A stretch of DNA of 64,000 nt from JANWHQ01 sp963775275 (GTDB lineage Bacteria; Pseudomonadota; Alphaproteobacteria; Caulobacterales; Caulobacteraceae): the NCBI GenBank assembly GCA_963775275.1, contig CAVZII010000005.1, forward strand, positions 3,782,001 through 3,846,000. The letters run 5' to 3'. The translations under genes were made by a program, and so were the position numbers. Within the stretch, counting starts at the first letter, position 1. Each line of letters begins with the position of its first letter. This document shows, in pieces, positions 57,272-64,000 of this stretch. A model generated the notes under the pieces. That model ran no database searches, was not told where the DNA came from, and was given only the letters and a program-made list of their open reading frames with translations.

Positions 57272-58123
57272 CTAGGGGCCGACCGCGACGGGGGTGTCGG
57301 GGTGCGCGCCCCACTCGCTCCATGATCCGTCGTAGACGGCCACGTCCCAACGCCCGATCCGCGCCAGCGCCAAAGCGGCGGTCGAGGCGGTGACCCCCGA
57401 GCCGCAGCTGGTGGTGATCGGGCGCTCCAGGTCGATCCCGGCGGCCAGGAACCGGTCGATCAGCTCCCCGGCCGGACGCAGCCGGCCGTCCGCGGACAGG
57501 AGGTCGCCGACCGGCAGGTTGAAGGCGCCCGGCATGTGGCCGGACCGGACTCCGGGTCTCGGCTCGGCCGCCTCGCCCCGGAAGCGGCCGGACGAGCGGA
57601 CGTCCAGCACCTGGACGTCTCCGCCGCGCAGGGCGTCACGCACGTCGTCCAGCGAGGCGACGAGGACAGGATGAGCCATCAGCACCTCGAAGTTCCCCGG
57701 CGCCGGCGTCGCCGGCGTCCCGTGTTCGATCGGACGACCCTCGGCGCGCCACTTGGGCAGCCCGCCGTCGAGCACGAACACCCGGCCGTGGCCGAACAGG
57801 CGGAAGGTCCACCAGACCCTGGCGGCCGAGGAGAGGCCGACGTCGTCGTAGACCACCACCTGGTCCTCGCCGCCGATCCCCAGCTCGCCGATCTGCAGCG
57901 CGAACTGCGCGGGCGGGGGCGCCATGTGCGGAAGCTCGGAGGACCGGTCGCAGATCTCGTCGATGCCGAAGAAGACCGCGCCTGGGATCCGCGCCCTCAG
58001 ATAGTCGGCCCGGGGATCGCGCGGATCGCCCGGCAGATGCCAGGTGGCGTCGACCACCTTCACCCGCACGTCGCCCAGGTGCTCGTGCAGCCACTCGGTC
58101 GAGACCAGGGGATCGTCGGGCAT
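57272..58123 (-). CDS. sseA: 3-mercaptopyruvate sulfurtransferase
   Basis: 283 aa. Two rhodanese domains. The first has 'VKVVDATWHLPGDPRDPRAD' and no catalytic Cys; the second has 'DVQVLDVRSSGRFRGEAAEP', 'RSGHMPGAFNLPVGDLLS' and the active loop 'TTSCGSGVTASTAALAL' with Cys240. It moves sulfur from mercaptopyruvate to thiols or cyanide. 'CGSGVTA' is the mercaptopyruvate-type loop, as opposed to CRKGVT-type in thiosulfate enzymes. ATG at 58123 is 2 bp after the cysK stop. Confidence 0.94.
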   Translation of the reverse strand: MPDDPLVSTEWLHEHLGDVRVKVVDATWHLPGDPRDPRADYLRARIPGAVFFGIDEICDRSSELPHMAPPPAQFALQIGELGIGGEDQVVVYDDVGLSSAARVWWTFRLFGHGRVFVLDGGLPKWRAEGRPIEHGTPATPAPGNFEVLMAHPVLVASLDDVRDALRGGDVQVLDVRSSGRFRGEAAEPRPGVRSGHMPGAFNLPVGDLLSADGRLRPAGELIDRFLAAGIDLERPITTSCGSGVTASTAALALARIGRWDVAVYDGSWSEWGAHPDTPVAVGP

Positions 58124-58125
58124 GG

Positions 58126-59145
58126 CTACATCCAGGGCGGCGAGGGCAGGTCGCGCTCGCGCAGGAACTCGGGGTTGAAGATCTTGCCCTGGTAGCGCTG
58201 GCCTAGGTCGGCCAGGACTGTGACGATCACCTTGCCGGGCCCGAGCTCGCGAGCCAGGCGGATCGCGCCAGCGACATTCATCCCGGACGAGCCGCCCAGG
58301 CACATGCCTTCGTGCTGGACAAGGTCGTAGATCACCTCCAGCGCCTCCGCGTCGGGAATCCGCCAGGCGTGGTCGACGGTCAGGCCCTCGAGGTTGGCGG
58401 TGATCCGTCCCTGGCCGATGCCTTCGGTGATGGACGAACCTTCGGACTTCAGCTCGCCGGCCGTGTACCAGCTGAAGAGGGCCGCCCCGAACGGGTCCGC
58501 CAGACCGATCTGGATGTCCGGCTTGCGCTCGCGAAGCGCCATGGCGACCCCGGCCAGGGTGCCGCCCGAGCCCACCGCGCAGATGAAGCCGTCGACCCTG
58601 CCCTCGGTCTGGGACCAGATCTCCGGGCCCGTGGTGGCGTAGTGGCCCTCGCGATTGGCGACGTTGTCGAACTGGTTGGCCCAGATCGCGCCGTTGGGCT
58701 CGGTCCGGGCCCGCTCCTCGGCGAGGCGGCCGGAATAGCGGACATAGTTCATCGGGTTGGAGTAGGGGACGGCGTCCACCTCGATCAGCTCGGCGCCGAG
58801 CAGGCGGATGGCGTCCTTCTTCTCCTGGCTCTGGGTGCGGGGGATGACGATGGCCGTCCGATAGCCGAGGGCGGCGCCGACCATGGCGAGCCCGATCCCG
58901 GTATTGCCGGCCGTGCCCTCGACGATCAGGCCGCCGGGACGGAGCAACCCCTTGGCCTCGGCGTCGCGGATGATCGCCAGCGCCGCGCGGTCCTTGACCG
59001 ACTGGCCCGGATTCATGAACTCGGCCTTGCCCCAGATCTCGCATCCGGTGACTTCACTGGCGCGCCTCAGGCGGATCAGGGGCGTGTCGCCGATGGCCTC
59101 GATGACGCTCGGCCGGACGGAAGAGGGCAGGGCAGGGCTTGGCAT
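58126..59145 (-). CDS. cysK: cysteine synthase A
   Basis: 339 aa from ATG at 59145. PLP enzyme making L-cysteine from O-acetylserine and sulfide. PLP lysine K51 in 'NPGQSVKDRAALAIIRDAEA', phosphate loop 'VEGTAGNTGIGLAMVGAALG', and 'GGTLAGVAMALRERKP'. The active-site loop 'EGTAGNTG' and the C-terminus 'GSSGMNVAGAIRLARELGPG' fit the CysK/CBS fold. First gene of the sulfur operon. The open frame extends 13 codons upstream, without a site. A second cysteine synthase elsewhere is likely. Confidence 0.94.
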   Translation of the reverse strand: MPSPALPSSVRPSVIEAIGDTPLIRLRRASEVTGCEIWGKAEFMNPGQSVKDRAALAIIRDAEAKGLLRPGGLIVEGTAGNTGIGLAMVGAALGYRTAIVIPRTQSQEKKDAIRLLGAELIEVDAVPYSNPMNYVRYSGRLAEERARTEPNGAIWANQFDNVANREGHYATTGPEIWSQTEGRVDGFICAVGSGGTLAGVAMALRERKPDIQIGLADPFGAALFSWYTAGELKSEGSSITEGIGQGRITANLEGLTVDHAWRIPDAEALEVIYDLVQHEGMCLGGSSGMNVAGAIRLARELGPGKVIVTVLADLGQRYQGKIFNPEFLRERDLPSPPWM

Positions 59146-59204
59146 GGAGCGCGCGACGCTAAGGCGTGCGCCGGGCCGGTGCAAGGCCGCCGGGCCGGCG
59201 CCGA

Positions 59205-60056
59205 TCAGGCGCGGACGGCGGCGTGCACATGCTTGAGCGTCGTCAGCAGAGCCGCAGCCGTGTCCAGCGGCAGGCAGCTCGGGCCGTCGCAGAGCGCGCG
59301 ATGGGGATCAGGATGGAACTCGAGGAACACGCCGTCCGCGCCGGCGGCGACGGCCGCCTTGGCGATCACCGCCACGCCCTCGCGCCGGCCTCCGGTCGAG
59401 CCGCCCTGGGTCCTGGGGTCTGCGCCCGGCAACTGGACCGAGTGGGTGGCGTCGATGGTCACCGGGACGCCCAGCGCCTTCATCCCGGAGATCCCCAGCA
59501 TGTCCACGACCAGGTTGTTGTAGCCGAACGAGGTCCCCCGCTCGCACAGGACCAGGATGTCCTTGGAGCTGGCTTCAGCCACCTTGGAGACGATGTTGCG
59601 GCAGTCCCAAGGCGCCAGGAACTGGCCCTTCTTGACGTGCAGCCACCCGCCCCAGGCGTCGACGGCCTGGGCGGCCGCGACGACGAGGTCGGTCTGGCGG
59701 CACAGGAAGGCGGGGATCTGCACAACATCGACGACCTCGGCCACCGGCGCGGCCTGGGCCGGCTCGTGGATGTCGGTAGCGACCGGGACCCCGACCTCGG
59801 CCTTCACCCTGGACAGGATCTTCAAGCCTTCTTCGAGCCCCGGCCCGCGGTAGCTCGTGATCGAGGACCGGTTGGCCTTGTCGAAGCTGGCCTTGAACAC
59901 GAAGGGCAAATCCAGCTCGGCGCAAACCTGCTTGAGGTGGGCGGCGGTCGTGAGTGCGAGATCCAGGTCCTCCAGCACGTTCAGGCCGGCGATGCAGACC
60001 AGCGGCAGGCCTTCGCCGATCGAAAGGTTCCAGCGCTCCAGCTGCGCGCGCGCCAT
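59205..60056 (-). CDS. kdsA: 3-deoxy-8-phosphooctulonate synthase (KDO-8-P synthase)
   Basis: 283 aa, the same length as E. coli KdsA. Condenses arabinose-5-phosphate with PEP for the lipopolysaccharide core. 'FKASFDKANRSSITSYRGPG', 'DIHEPAQAAPVAEVVDVVQI', 'AFLCRQTDLVVAAAQ', 'ILVLCERGTSFGYNNLVVDM' and 'EFHPDPHRALCDGPSCLPLD' are all typical. The N-terminal motif is 'AGLNVLEDLDLAL' with Asn where metal-dependent enzymes have Cys, so it is of the metal-independent class I. ATG at 60056; the upstream open frame lacks a site. Lies alone, divergent from a small exported protein. Confidence 0.95.
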   Translation of the reverse strand: MARAQLERWNLSIGEGLPLVCIAGLNVLEDLDLALTTAAHLKQVCAELDLPFVFKASFDKANRSSITSYRGPGLEEGLKILSRVKAEVGVPVATDIHEPAQAAPVAEVVDVVQIPAFLCRQTDLVVAAAQAVDAWGGWLHVKKGQFLAPWDCRNIVSKVAEASSKDILVLCERGTSFGYNNLVVDMLGISGMKALGVPVTIDATHSVQLPGADPRTQGGSTGGRREGVAVIAKAAVAAGADGVFLEFHPDPHRALCDGPSCLPLDTAAALLTTLKHVHAAVRA

Positions 60057-60220
60057 CAGGCTTCTCTTCACATTGACGACCCGGCGCAAGGCCGGGCGCG
60101 GGACGCTAAGCGGCGCCGCGCGCAGACGCAAGGCGGCCGGCGATGGCGGAAAACGTGTCGGACCCGACGCAGTCGCGCCGCAATCGAGGTCCAGCCTGCA
60201 GGCGCACCGAGGGTCCTGTC

Positions 60221-60730
60221 ATGTCGCGTCTGCGCCCAGGCGTCGCCGTCCTGAGCTTCCTGGTCCTTGGCGCGCCGGCGCTGGCGGCCGCGGCCGACGA
60301 CGCCCCCGGCGCCAGGACAGCCGACGACCAGGCCGTGGCCACCGCCTCGCGCTCGACAGACCAGATGATCCAGGCCTGGCTCGCGGCGCCCGCGGCCCAG
60401 GATCGCCAGGATGGGATCGCGCCCGACCAGCCGCCCGTCCAGCTCGACCGGAAGATCCATGGCGAGGTGGGCGCCGCGATCGGAACCGGCGGCTACCGCA
60501 GCGCCTACGGCGTCGTGAACATCCCGATCGGCAAGACCAGCAGCGCGACCCTCGCGTTTGCGACGGGCCGTTCACGCGGCTACGGCTGGGGTGGGCCGTG
60601 GCTGGTCGGCGAAGGCGCCCGCACGCCATTCTCCGGCTGCGTCCGCCCGGTCGATCCGATGGACGCCATGGCGGAACCCCGGCTCGACGATGCGACGACG
60701 TCCTCCGTCCAGGCCTGCGGGCCGCGCTGA
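60221..60730 (+). CDS. exported protein of unknown function
   Basis: 169 aa from ATG at 60221. A signal peptide (about residues 1-24, 'VAVLSFLVLGAPALAAAA') leads to a mature part with 'PPVQLDRKIHGEVGAAIGTG', 'YRSAYGVVNIPIGKTSSATL' and a Gly/Tyr-rich 'FATGRSRGYGWGGPW', suggestive of a short beta-rich surface or periplasmic protein. I do not recognise the family. The longer start at 60143 would hide the signal peptide. Its end is 2 bp from the convergent aldehyde dehydrogenase stop. Confidence 0.7.
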   Translation: MSRLRPGVAVLSFLVLGAPALAAAADDAPGARTADDQAVATASRSTDQMIQAWLAAPAAQDRQDGIAPDQPPVQLDRKIHGEVGAAIGTGGYRSAYGVVNIPIGKTSSATLAFATGRSRGYGWGGPWLVGEGARTPFSGCVRPVDPMDAMAEPRLDDATTSSVQACGPR

Positions 60731-60732
60731 CC

Positions 60733-62160
60733 TCAGGCGGGAGTCCAGCCCAGGACCGACTTCAGCTCCAGGAACTCCGAGAAGGCATAGTCGCCGAACT
60801 CGCGGCCGTTGCCCGACTGCTTGTAGCCGCCGAAGGGCACGTTCAGGTCCAAGCCCGCGTTGTTCAGGCTGACATAGCCGGCCCGGATCTCGCGACCCAC
60901 CCGGCGCGCCTTGTCGAGATCGCGGCTCTGGACATAGCCGGCCAGGCCGTAGTCGGTGTCGTTGCCGATCGTGATCGCCTCTTCCAGGGTGTCGTAGCCC
61001 AGGATCACCAGCACCGGGCCGAAGATCTCCTCGCGGGCCACGGCCATGTCGTTCGTGACGCCGCGCATCACCGTCGGCTTGACGAAATAGCCCTTGTCCA
61101 GTCCCTCCGGCTTGCCGAGGCCGCCGGTGACGATCTGGGCGCCGGCGTCCAGCCCGCTCCTGATCAGGCCCTGGACCTTGTTCCACTGCGCCTCGGACAC
61201 CACCGGGCCCATCCGCGCGTTGCCGGACGGATCGCCGGGGGCCCAGGTCTCGGCCACCTCCTTGGCGATGGCGCAGACCTCGTCCATCAGCGTGTTGGGC
61301 GCCAGCATCCGCGTGGGGGCGCGGCACGACTGACCCGAGTTCTGCATCACCGCGTTGACGCTGCCCGTGATCGCCGGCGTCAGGTCCGCGTCGTCGAGGA
61401 CGATGTTGGGCGACTTGCCGCCCAGTTCCTGGTGGACGCGCTTCAGGCTCGGGGCGGCGGCGCGGGCCACCTCGATCCCCGCGCGGGTCGAGCCGGTGAT
61501 CGAGACCATGTCGATGTCCCGATGGGCGGCGATCGCCGCGCCGACGACCGGGCCCTCGCCCTGGACGAGGTTGAACACGCCCGGCGGCAGGCCCGCGGCC
61601 TCGAGGATTTCGGCGAAGATCTGGCCCGAGAAGGGGGCGATCTCGGACGGCTTCAGCACGATGGTGCAGCCGACCGCCAGCGCCGGCGCGACCTTGGCGC
61701 AGATCTGGTGGATCGGCCAGTTCCAGGGCGTGATGAAGCCGCAGACCCCGATCGGCTCCTTCAGGATGCGGCTGGTCCCGCGGTCCTCCTCGAACTCGTA
61801 GGTCTTCAGGACATTGATCGCGGACTTGAAGTGGTTGATTCCGATCGGAGCCTGGGTGCCCTGGGCCAGCCACGCCGGCGCGCCCATCTCCTCGGTGATC
61901 GCCTCGGCCATGTCGCCGACCCGTTCTCCGAACGCCTCGACGATGTGCTCGAGCGCCTCGAGGCGTTCCGCGCGCGAGGTCCTGGACCAGGCCCCGAACG
62001 CCTTGCGCGCGGCGGCGACGGCGCGGTCGACATCTCCCGGCGAGCCGAGCGCGATGTGGCCGGCGACCTCCTCGGTCGCGGGATTGATCACGTCCAGCGT
62101 CCGTCCGGACGCGGAGTCGACCCACTGGCCGTCGATGTAGAACTTCAGGTGCTCGCGCAT
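60733..62160 (-). CDS. NAD(P)-dependent aldehyde dehydrogenase
   Basis: 475 aa. Catalytic Cys279 in 'QNSGQSCRAPTRMLAPNTLM', general-base Glu in 'QELGGKSPNIVLDDADLTPA', and the cofactor loop 'VSITGSTRAGIEVARAAAPS'. 'GFITPWNWPIHQICAKVAPA' is the usual N-terminal landmark. The substrate is not assignable; homologues act on a range of aldehydes. ATG at 62160, with GGAGGA upstream. Stands alone between the exported protein and the sulfotransferase gene. Confidence 0.92.
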   Translation of the reverse strand: MREHLKFYIDGQWVDSASGRTLDVINPATEEVAGHIALGSPGDVDRAVAAARKAFGAWSRTSRAERLEALEHIVEAFGERVGDMAEAITEEMGAPAWLAQGTQAPIGINHFKSAINVLKTYEFEEDRGTSRILKEPIGVCGFITPWNWPIHQICAKVAPALAVGCTIVLKPSEIAPFSGQIFAEILEAAGLPPGVFNLVQGEGPVVGAAIAAHRDIDMVSITGSTRAGIEVARAAAPSLKRVHQELGGKSPNIVLDDADLTPAITGSVNAVMQNSGQSCRAPTRMLAPNTLMDEVCAIAKEVAETWAPGDPSGNARMGPVVSEAQWNKVQGLIRSGLDAGAQIVTGGLGKPEGLDKGYFVKPTVMRGVTNDMAVAREEIFGPVLVILGYDTLEEAITIGNDTDYGLAGYVQSRDLDKARRVGREIRAGYVSLNNAGLDLNVPFGGYKQSGNGREFGDYAFSEFLELKSVLGWTPA

Positions 62161-62444
62161 ACGGTCCTCCTCGGCGACCGCTCATAGCGGCAATCGAAGC
62201 CCGATTGGAAGGGAGCGCTTGTCCCGAGCCCTTCCCGCGGCCGAAGGGCGGCTTGGCCGTCCGACGCGTCGCGAGACGACGTCCTTCACCTTCCGTGAGG
62301 GTGCGCCCCCTTCACTTCCCTGGGTAGTGTGCCCGAAGTCTTGGCGAAGTCGCATCGACAGCCAAGTCCTACGACGGCGCGCCTGGGAATTGTCGACCAG
62401 GCTTGCTAGCCTATTTCACAACAAGGCAAGCGAGCAGGACGTGG

Positions 62445-63737
62445 ATGATCTTAGATGTGTTGCGTAGCCTTCTGAGCCCGCTGGGATATTCCGGTCGCCG
62501 TCTGCGTGACGGCGACACAGATCAGACGGGGCGCGAGGGCCTCGCGGGCAAGCTTGCCAAGGTCAACGCCGAACGCCTGCGGCTCAAGCGATCCCTTCTG
62601 GCCACACGGGCGAGGCTGGACCGGCTGCGGGGCGATCACGACCGGCGCCTGGCCGAGCTCGAGGCGGCGCGCACGCGGCTGCAGCAATTGCGGCCTTCGG
62701 CCGCCGGGGCGCCGGTCAGGCATTCCTCCGACGAGCAGGGGCGATTCGAGACGCTGCTCGGCTATCGCGAGGCGGCCGACCGGGCGGTATCGGAGCTCGT
62801 CCAGGACCAGACGGAGTCGGAAGGAAAGCCCCTGGAGCGCCGGTATTTCGAGCTCGGCTATGAGCTCCAGACCAGGGGCGCGATCAGTCTCGCCTGCGCG
62901 GCCTATCGCAGGGCGGGCCCGCGCATCGATGAGTTCCTCGCCCAGGACGGACCCAACGGCTCGTGCATCTCGGGGCCGGACTTCCTGATCATCGGCGCCC
63001 CCAGGGCCGGCTCGACCTGGCTCAAGAAGCGCCTGGCGCTGCATCCGCGGCTGTTTCTCCTGGCGAACGAACAGCACTATTTTTCCAGCACGCCGAGCCT
63101 TGCGCCCGACGCCTATGTCCGGCGTTTCGCCGGACCGCGCGCCAGGTACCTGGGCCGCAGACCGAGGCTTGCGCCAGTCCCGGCGAGCGAGCGCATCTAC
63201 GGCGAGAAGAGTCCCACCTATCTGTCGATGCCGGACTGCAACATCGACCTCTGCGCCGCGCTGTACCCGAAGGCCCGACTGATCTGCGTCGTCCGCGAGC
63301 CGGTGGCGCGCGCCTGGTCGCACATCAGGCACCTGGGGCTCAACCATCGCGGGGGCAATCTGAACGCGCTTCACAACGTAAACTACTGGAAGTCGCTCGA
63401 CGTCGTGGTCGGCATGGGCCGCTACCGCGAGCATCTGGTCCGATGGGCCCGGAGGTTTGCGCCCGAGCAGATCCTTGTGGTCGAGTTCCATCGGATGTCG
63501 TCCGAGCCGGAGGCGGTCTACAGGGAGGTCGCCCGCCATCTCGGCGTCGAACCGCTGCCGCCGCTGGTCGATTCTCCGTTCCGACAAGCCCCCGCGGCCG
63601 AACAAGCGATCCCGCCCATCCTGCGCGACTACCTCAGCGAAGCCTATGCGAGGGAGGCTTTCGACGCCTCGAGCCTGCGCGCCGCCATGCAGGCCGCAGC
63701 GCGCGAGGGCGAGCCGCTGGGGGCGCAGACCGTCTGA
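62445..63737 (+). CDS. sulfotransferase with N-terminal coiled coil
   Basis: 430 aa from ATG at 62445. Residues about 35-75 form a charged coiled coil ('AKVNAERLRLKRSLLATRAR', 'LEAARTRLQQLR'). From residue 180 a sulfotransferase domain follows: 5'-phosphosulfate loop 'FLIIGAPRAGSTWLKKRLAL', 'YGEKSPTYLSMPDCNIDLCA', and 3'-phosphate motif 'RLICVVREPVARAWSHIRHL'. It should transfer sulfate from PAPS to a sugar or peptide acceptor. Open frame extends 14 codons upstream (62403) without a better site. Convergent with radC, 4 bp apart. Confidence 0.88.
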   Translation: MILDVLRSLLSPLGYSGRRLRDGDTDQTGREGLAGKLAKVNAERLRLKRSLLATRARLDRLRGDHDRRLAELEAARTRLQQLRPSAAGAPVRHSSDEQGRFETLLGYREAADRAVSELVQDQTESEGKPLERRYFELGYELQTRGAISLACAAYRRAGPRIDEFLAQDGPNGSCISGPDFLIIGAPRAGSTWLKKRLALHPRLFLLANEQHYFSSTPSLAPDAYVRRFAGPRARYLGRRPRLAPVPASERIYGEKSPTYLSMPDCNIDLCAALYPKARLICVVREPVARAWSHIRHLGLNHRGGNLNALHNVNYWKSLDVVVGMGRYREHLVRWARRFAPEQILVVEFHRMSSEPEAVYREVARHLGVEPLPPLVDSPFRQAPAAEQAIPPILRDYLSEAYAREAFDASSLRAAMQAAAREGEPLGAQTV

Positions 63738-63741
63738 ATGC

Positions 63742-64000
63742 TCAGAAAAGCCCCAGGGCCTTGAAGCTGGCGACCCCCTCGCGTCCGACCACGAGGTGGT
63801 CGTGGACTGTGACCCGGAGCGGTCGGCCCGCGTCCGCCACATGACGCGTCATCTCCACATCCGCCTGCGATGGCGTCGGGTCGCCCGAGGGGTGGTTGTG
63901 GACCAGGATGACCGCCGAGGCCGACAGCTCCAGCGCCCGGCGCACGACCTCCCGCGGATAGACCGGCGCATGATCGACCGTGCCCTCGTTCATCACCTCG
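63742..64000 (-). CDS. radC: RadC family JAB/MPN domain protein (5' end outside window)
   Basis: 86 codons of the C-terminal domain are visible; the start lies beyond the window. The JAMM zinc motif 'VILVHNHPSGDPTPSQADVE' is intact, preceded by 'GTVDHAPVYPREVVRRALEL' and followed by 'VHDHLVVGREGVASFKALG'. Historically named DNA repair protein RadC, although a role in repair is not supported in E. coli. The catalytic zinc site is complete in this part. Confidence 0.93.
   Translation of the reverse strand, partial: EVMNEGTVDHAPVYPREVVRRALELSASAVILVHNHPSGDPTPSQADVEMTRHVADAGRPLRVTVHDHLVVGREGVASFKALGLF

Noticed and set aside
57272..59044. A 590-residue minus-strand fusion of cysK and sseA
   Set aside because: The upstream part is the cysK region in the wrong frame; sseA starts at its own ATG at 58123.
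62219..62467. An 82-residue frame before the sulfotransferase gene
   Set aside because: No RBS, no family, and composition of a random GC-rich frame; it overlaps the start of the real gene.

Overview
The window is a 64 kb stretch of high-GC alphaproteobacterial chromosome, almost entirely core metabolism and information processing. The content and style point to Caulobacterales (Caulobacter/Phenylobacterium/Brevundimonas-like; I cannot fix the genus). The pointers are ALA synthase (C4 haem pathway), a MucR/Ros regulator, an NDUFS4-type complex I subunit, a two-domain cold-shock protein, an SOS box of the alphaproteobacterial type GAAC-N7-GAAC in front of ssb, and indirect signs of CcrM-type GANTC methylation. 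There is no prophage, CRISPR array, transposase or rRNA operon. Three tRNAs (Glu-UUC, Pro-UGG, Arg-UCU) lie between 53.0 and 55.7 kb.

Layout. 1-3.6 kb, minus strand: an acyl-CoA-dehydrogenase-like flavoprotein (cut by the window start), then 5-formyl-THF cyclo-ligase and formate-THF ligase. 3.7-10.3 kb: two tandem exported COG4798 methyltransferase-like paralogs, hemA, a PLP decarboxylase, mucR (minus) and glyA. 10.5-15.8 kb: an nrdR-ribD(reductase)-ribE-ribBA-ribH-nusB-thiL operon and a small exported protein. 16-24.7 kb: hppA, ssb, a GxxExxY gene inside perfect inverted repeats, an EamA transporter, gyrA, coaD and an exported cyclophilin. 24.9-32.3 kb: a small GNAT protein and a DUF3617 lipoprotein, then on the minus strand the NAD operon nadA-M50 protease-macrodomain-nadB-nadC, and a GNAT + dienelactone hydrolase pair. 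32.6-37.5 kb: FkbM methyltransferase and a minus-strand cobT-phytase-like lipoprotein-lldD operon. 37.7-45.1 kb: secG, pyrG, a K+ channel, rplM-rpsI, argC, glyoxalase, a second exported cyclophilin and a GNAT protein. 45.1-53 kb: phaC (minus), a lipoprotein, alaC-like aminotransferase, hom, glpX, recJ. 53-64 kb: tRNAs, a two-domain cold-shock protein, DUF192, a complex I accessory subunit, two sulfotransferase-like genes, a sulfur operon cysK-sseA-GNAT-metC (minus), kdsA, aldehyde dehydrogenase, and the C-terminal end of radC.

Two observations stand out. First, a roughly 166 bp composite repeat occurs twice, in opposite orientations (10337-10503 and 32464-32629). Each copy is two long hairpins around a conserved 13-nt spacer. 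Between copies the stems differ at about nine base pairs by compensated changes, while 4-nt one-sided bulges stay at the same places. A decayed single hairpin of the same kind sits at 8283-8345. Second, four otherwise intact genes (PLP decarboxylase, alaC, recJ, two-domain cold-shock protein) each carry one extra base. In all four the site reads GAACTC or GAGTTC, and restoring GACTC or GAGTC, a CcrM site, repairs the frame. This looks like a base-calling artefact at methylated GANTC rather than four pseudogenes. A fifth frame break lies in a C8 homopolymer.
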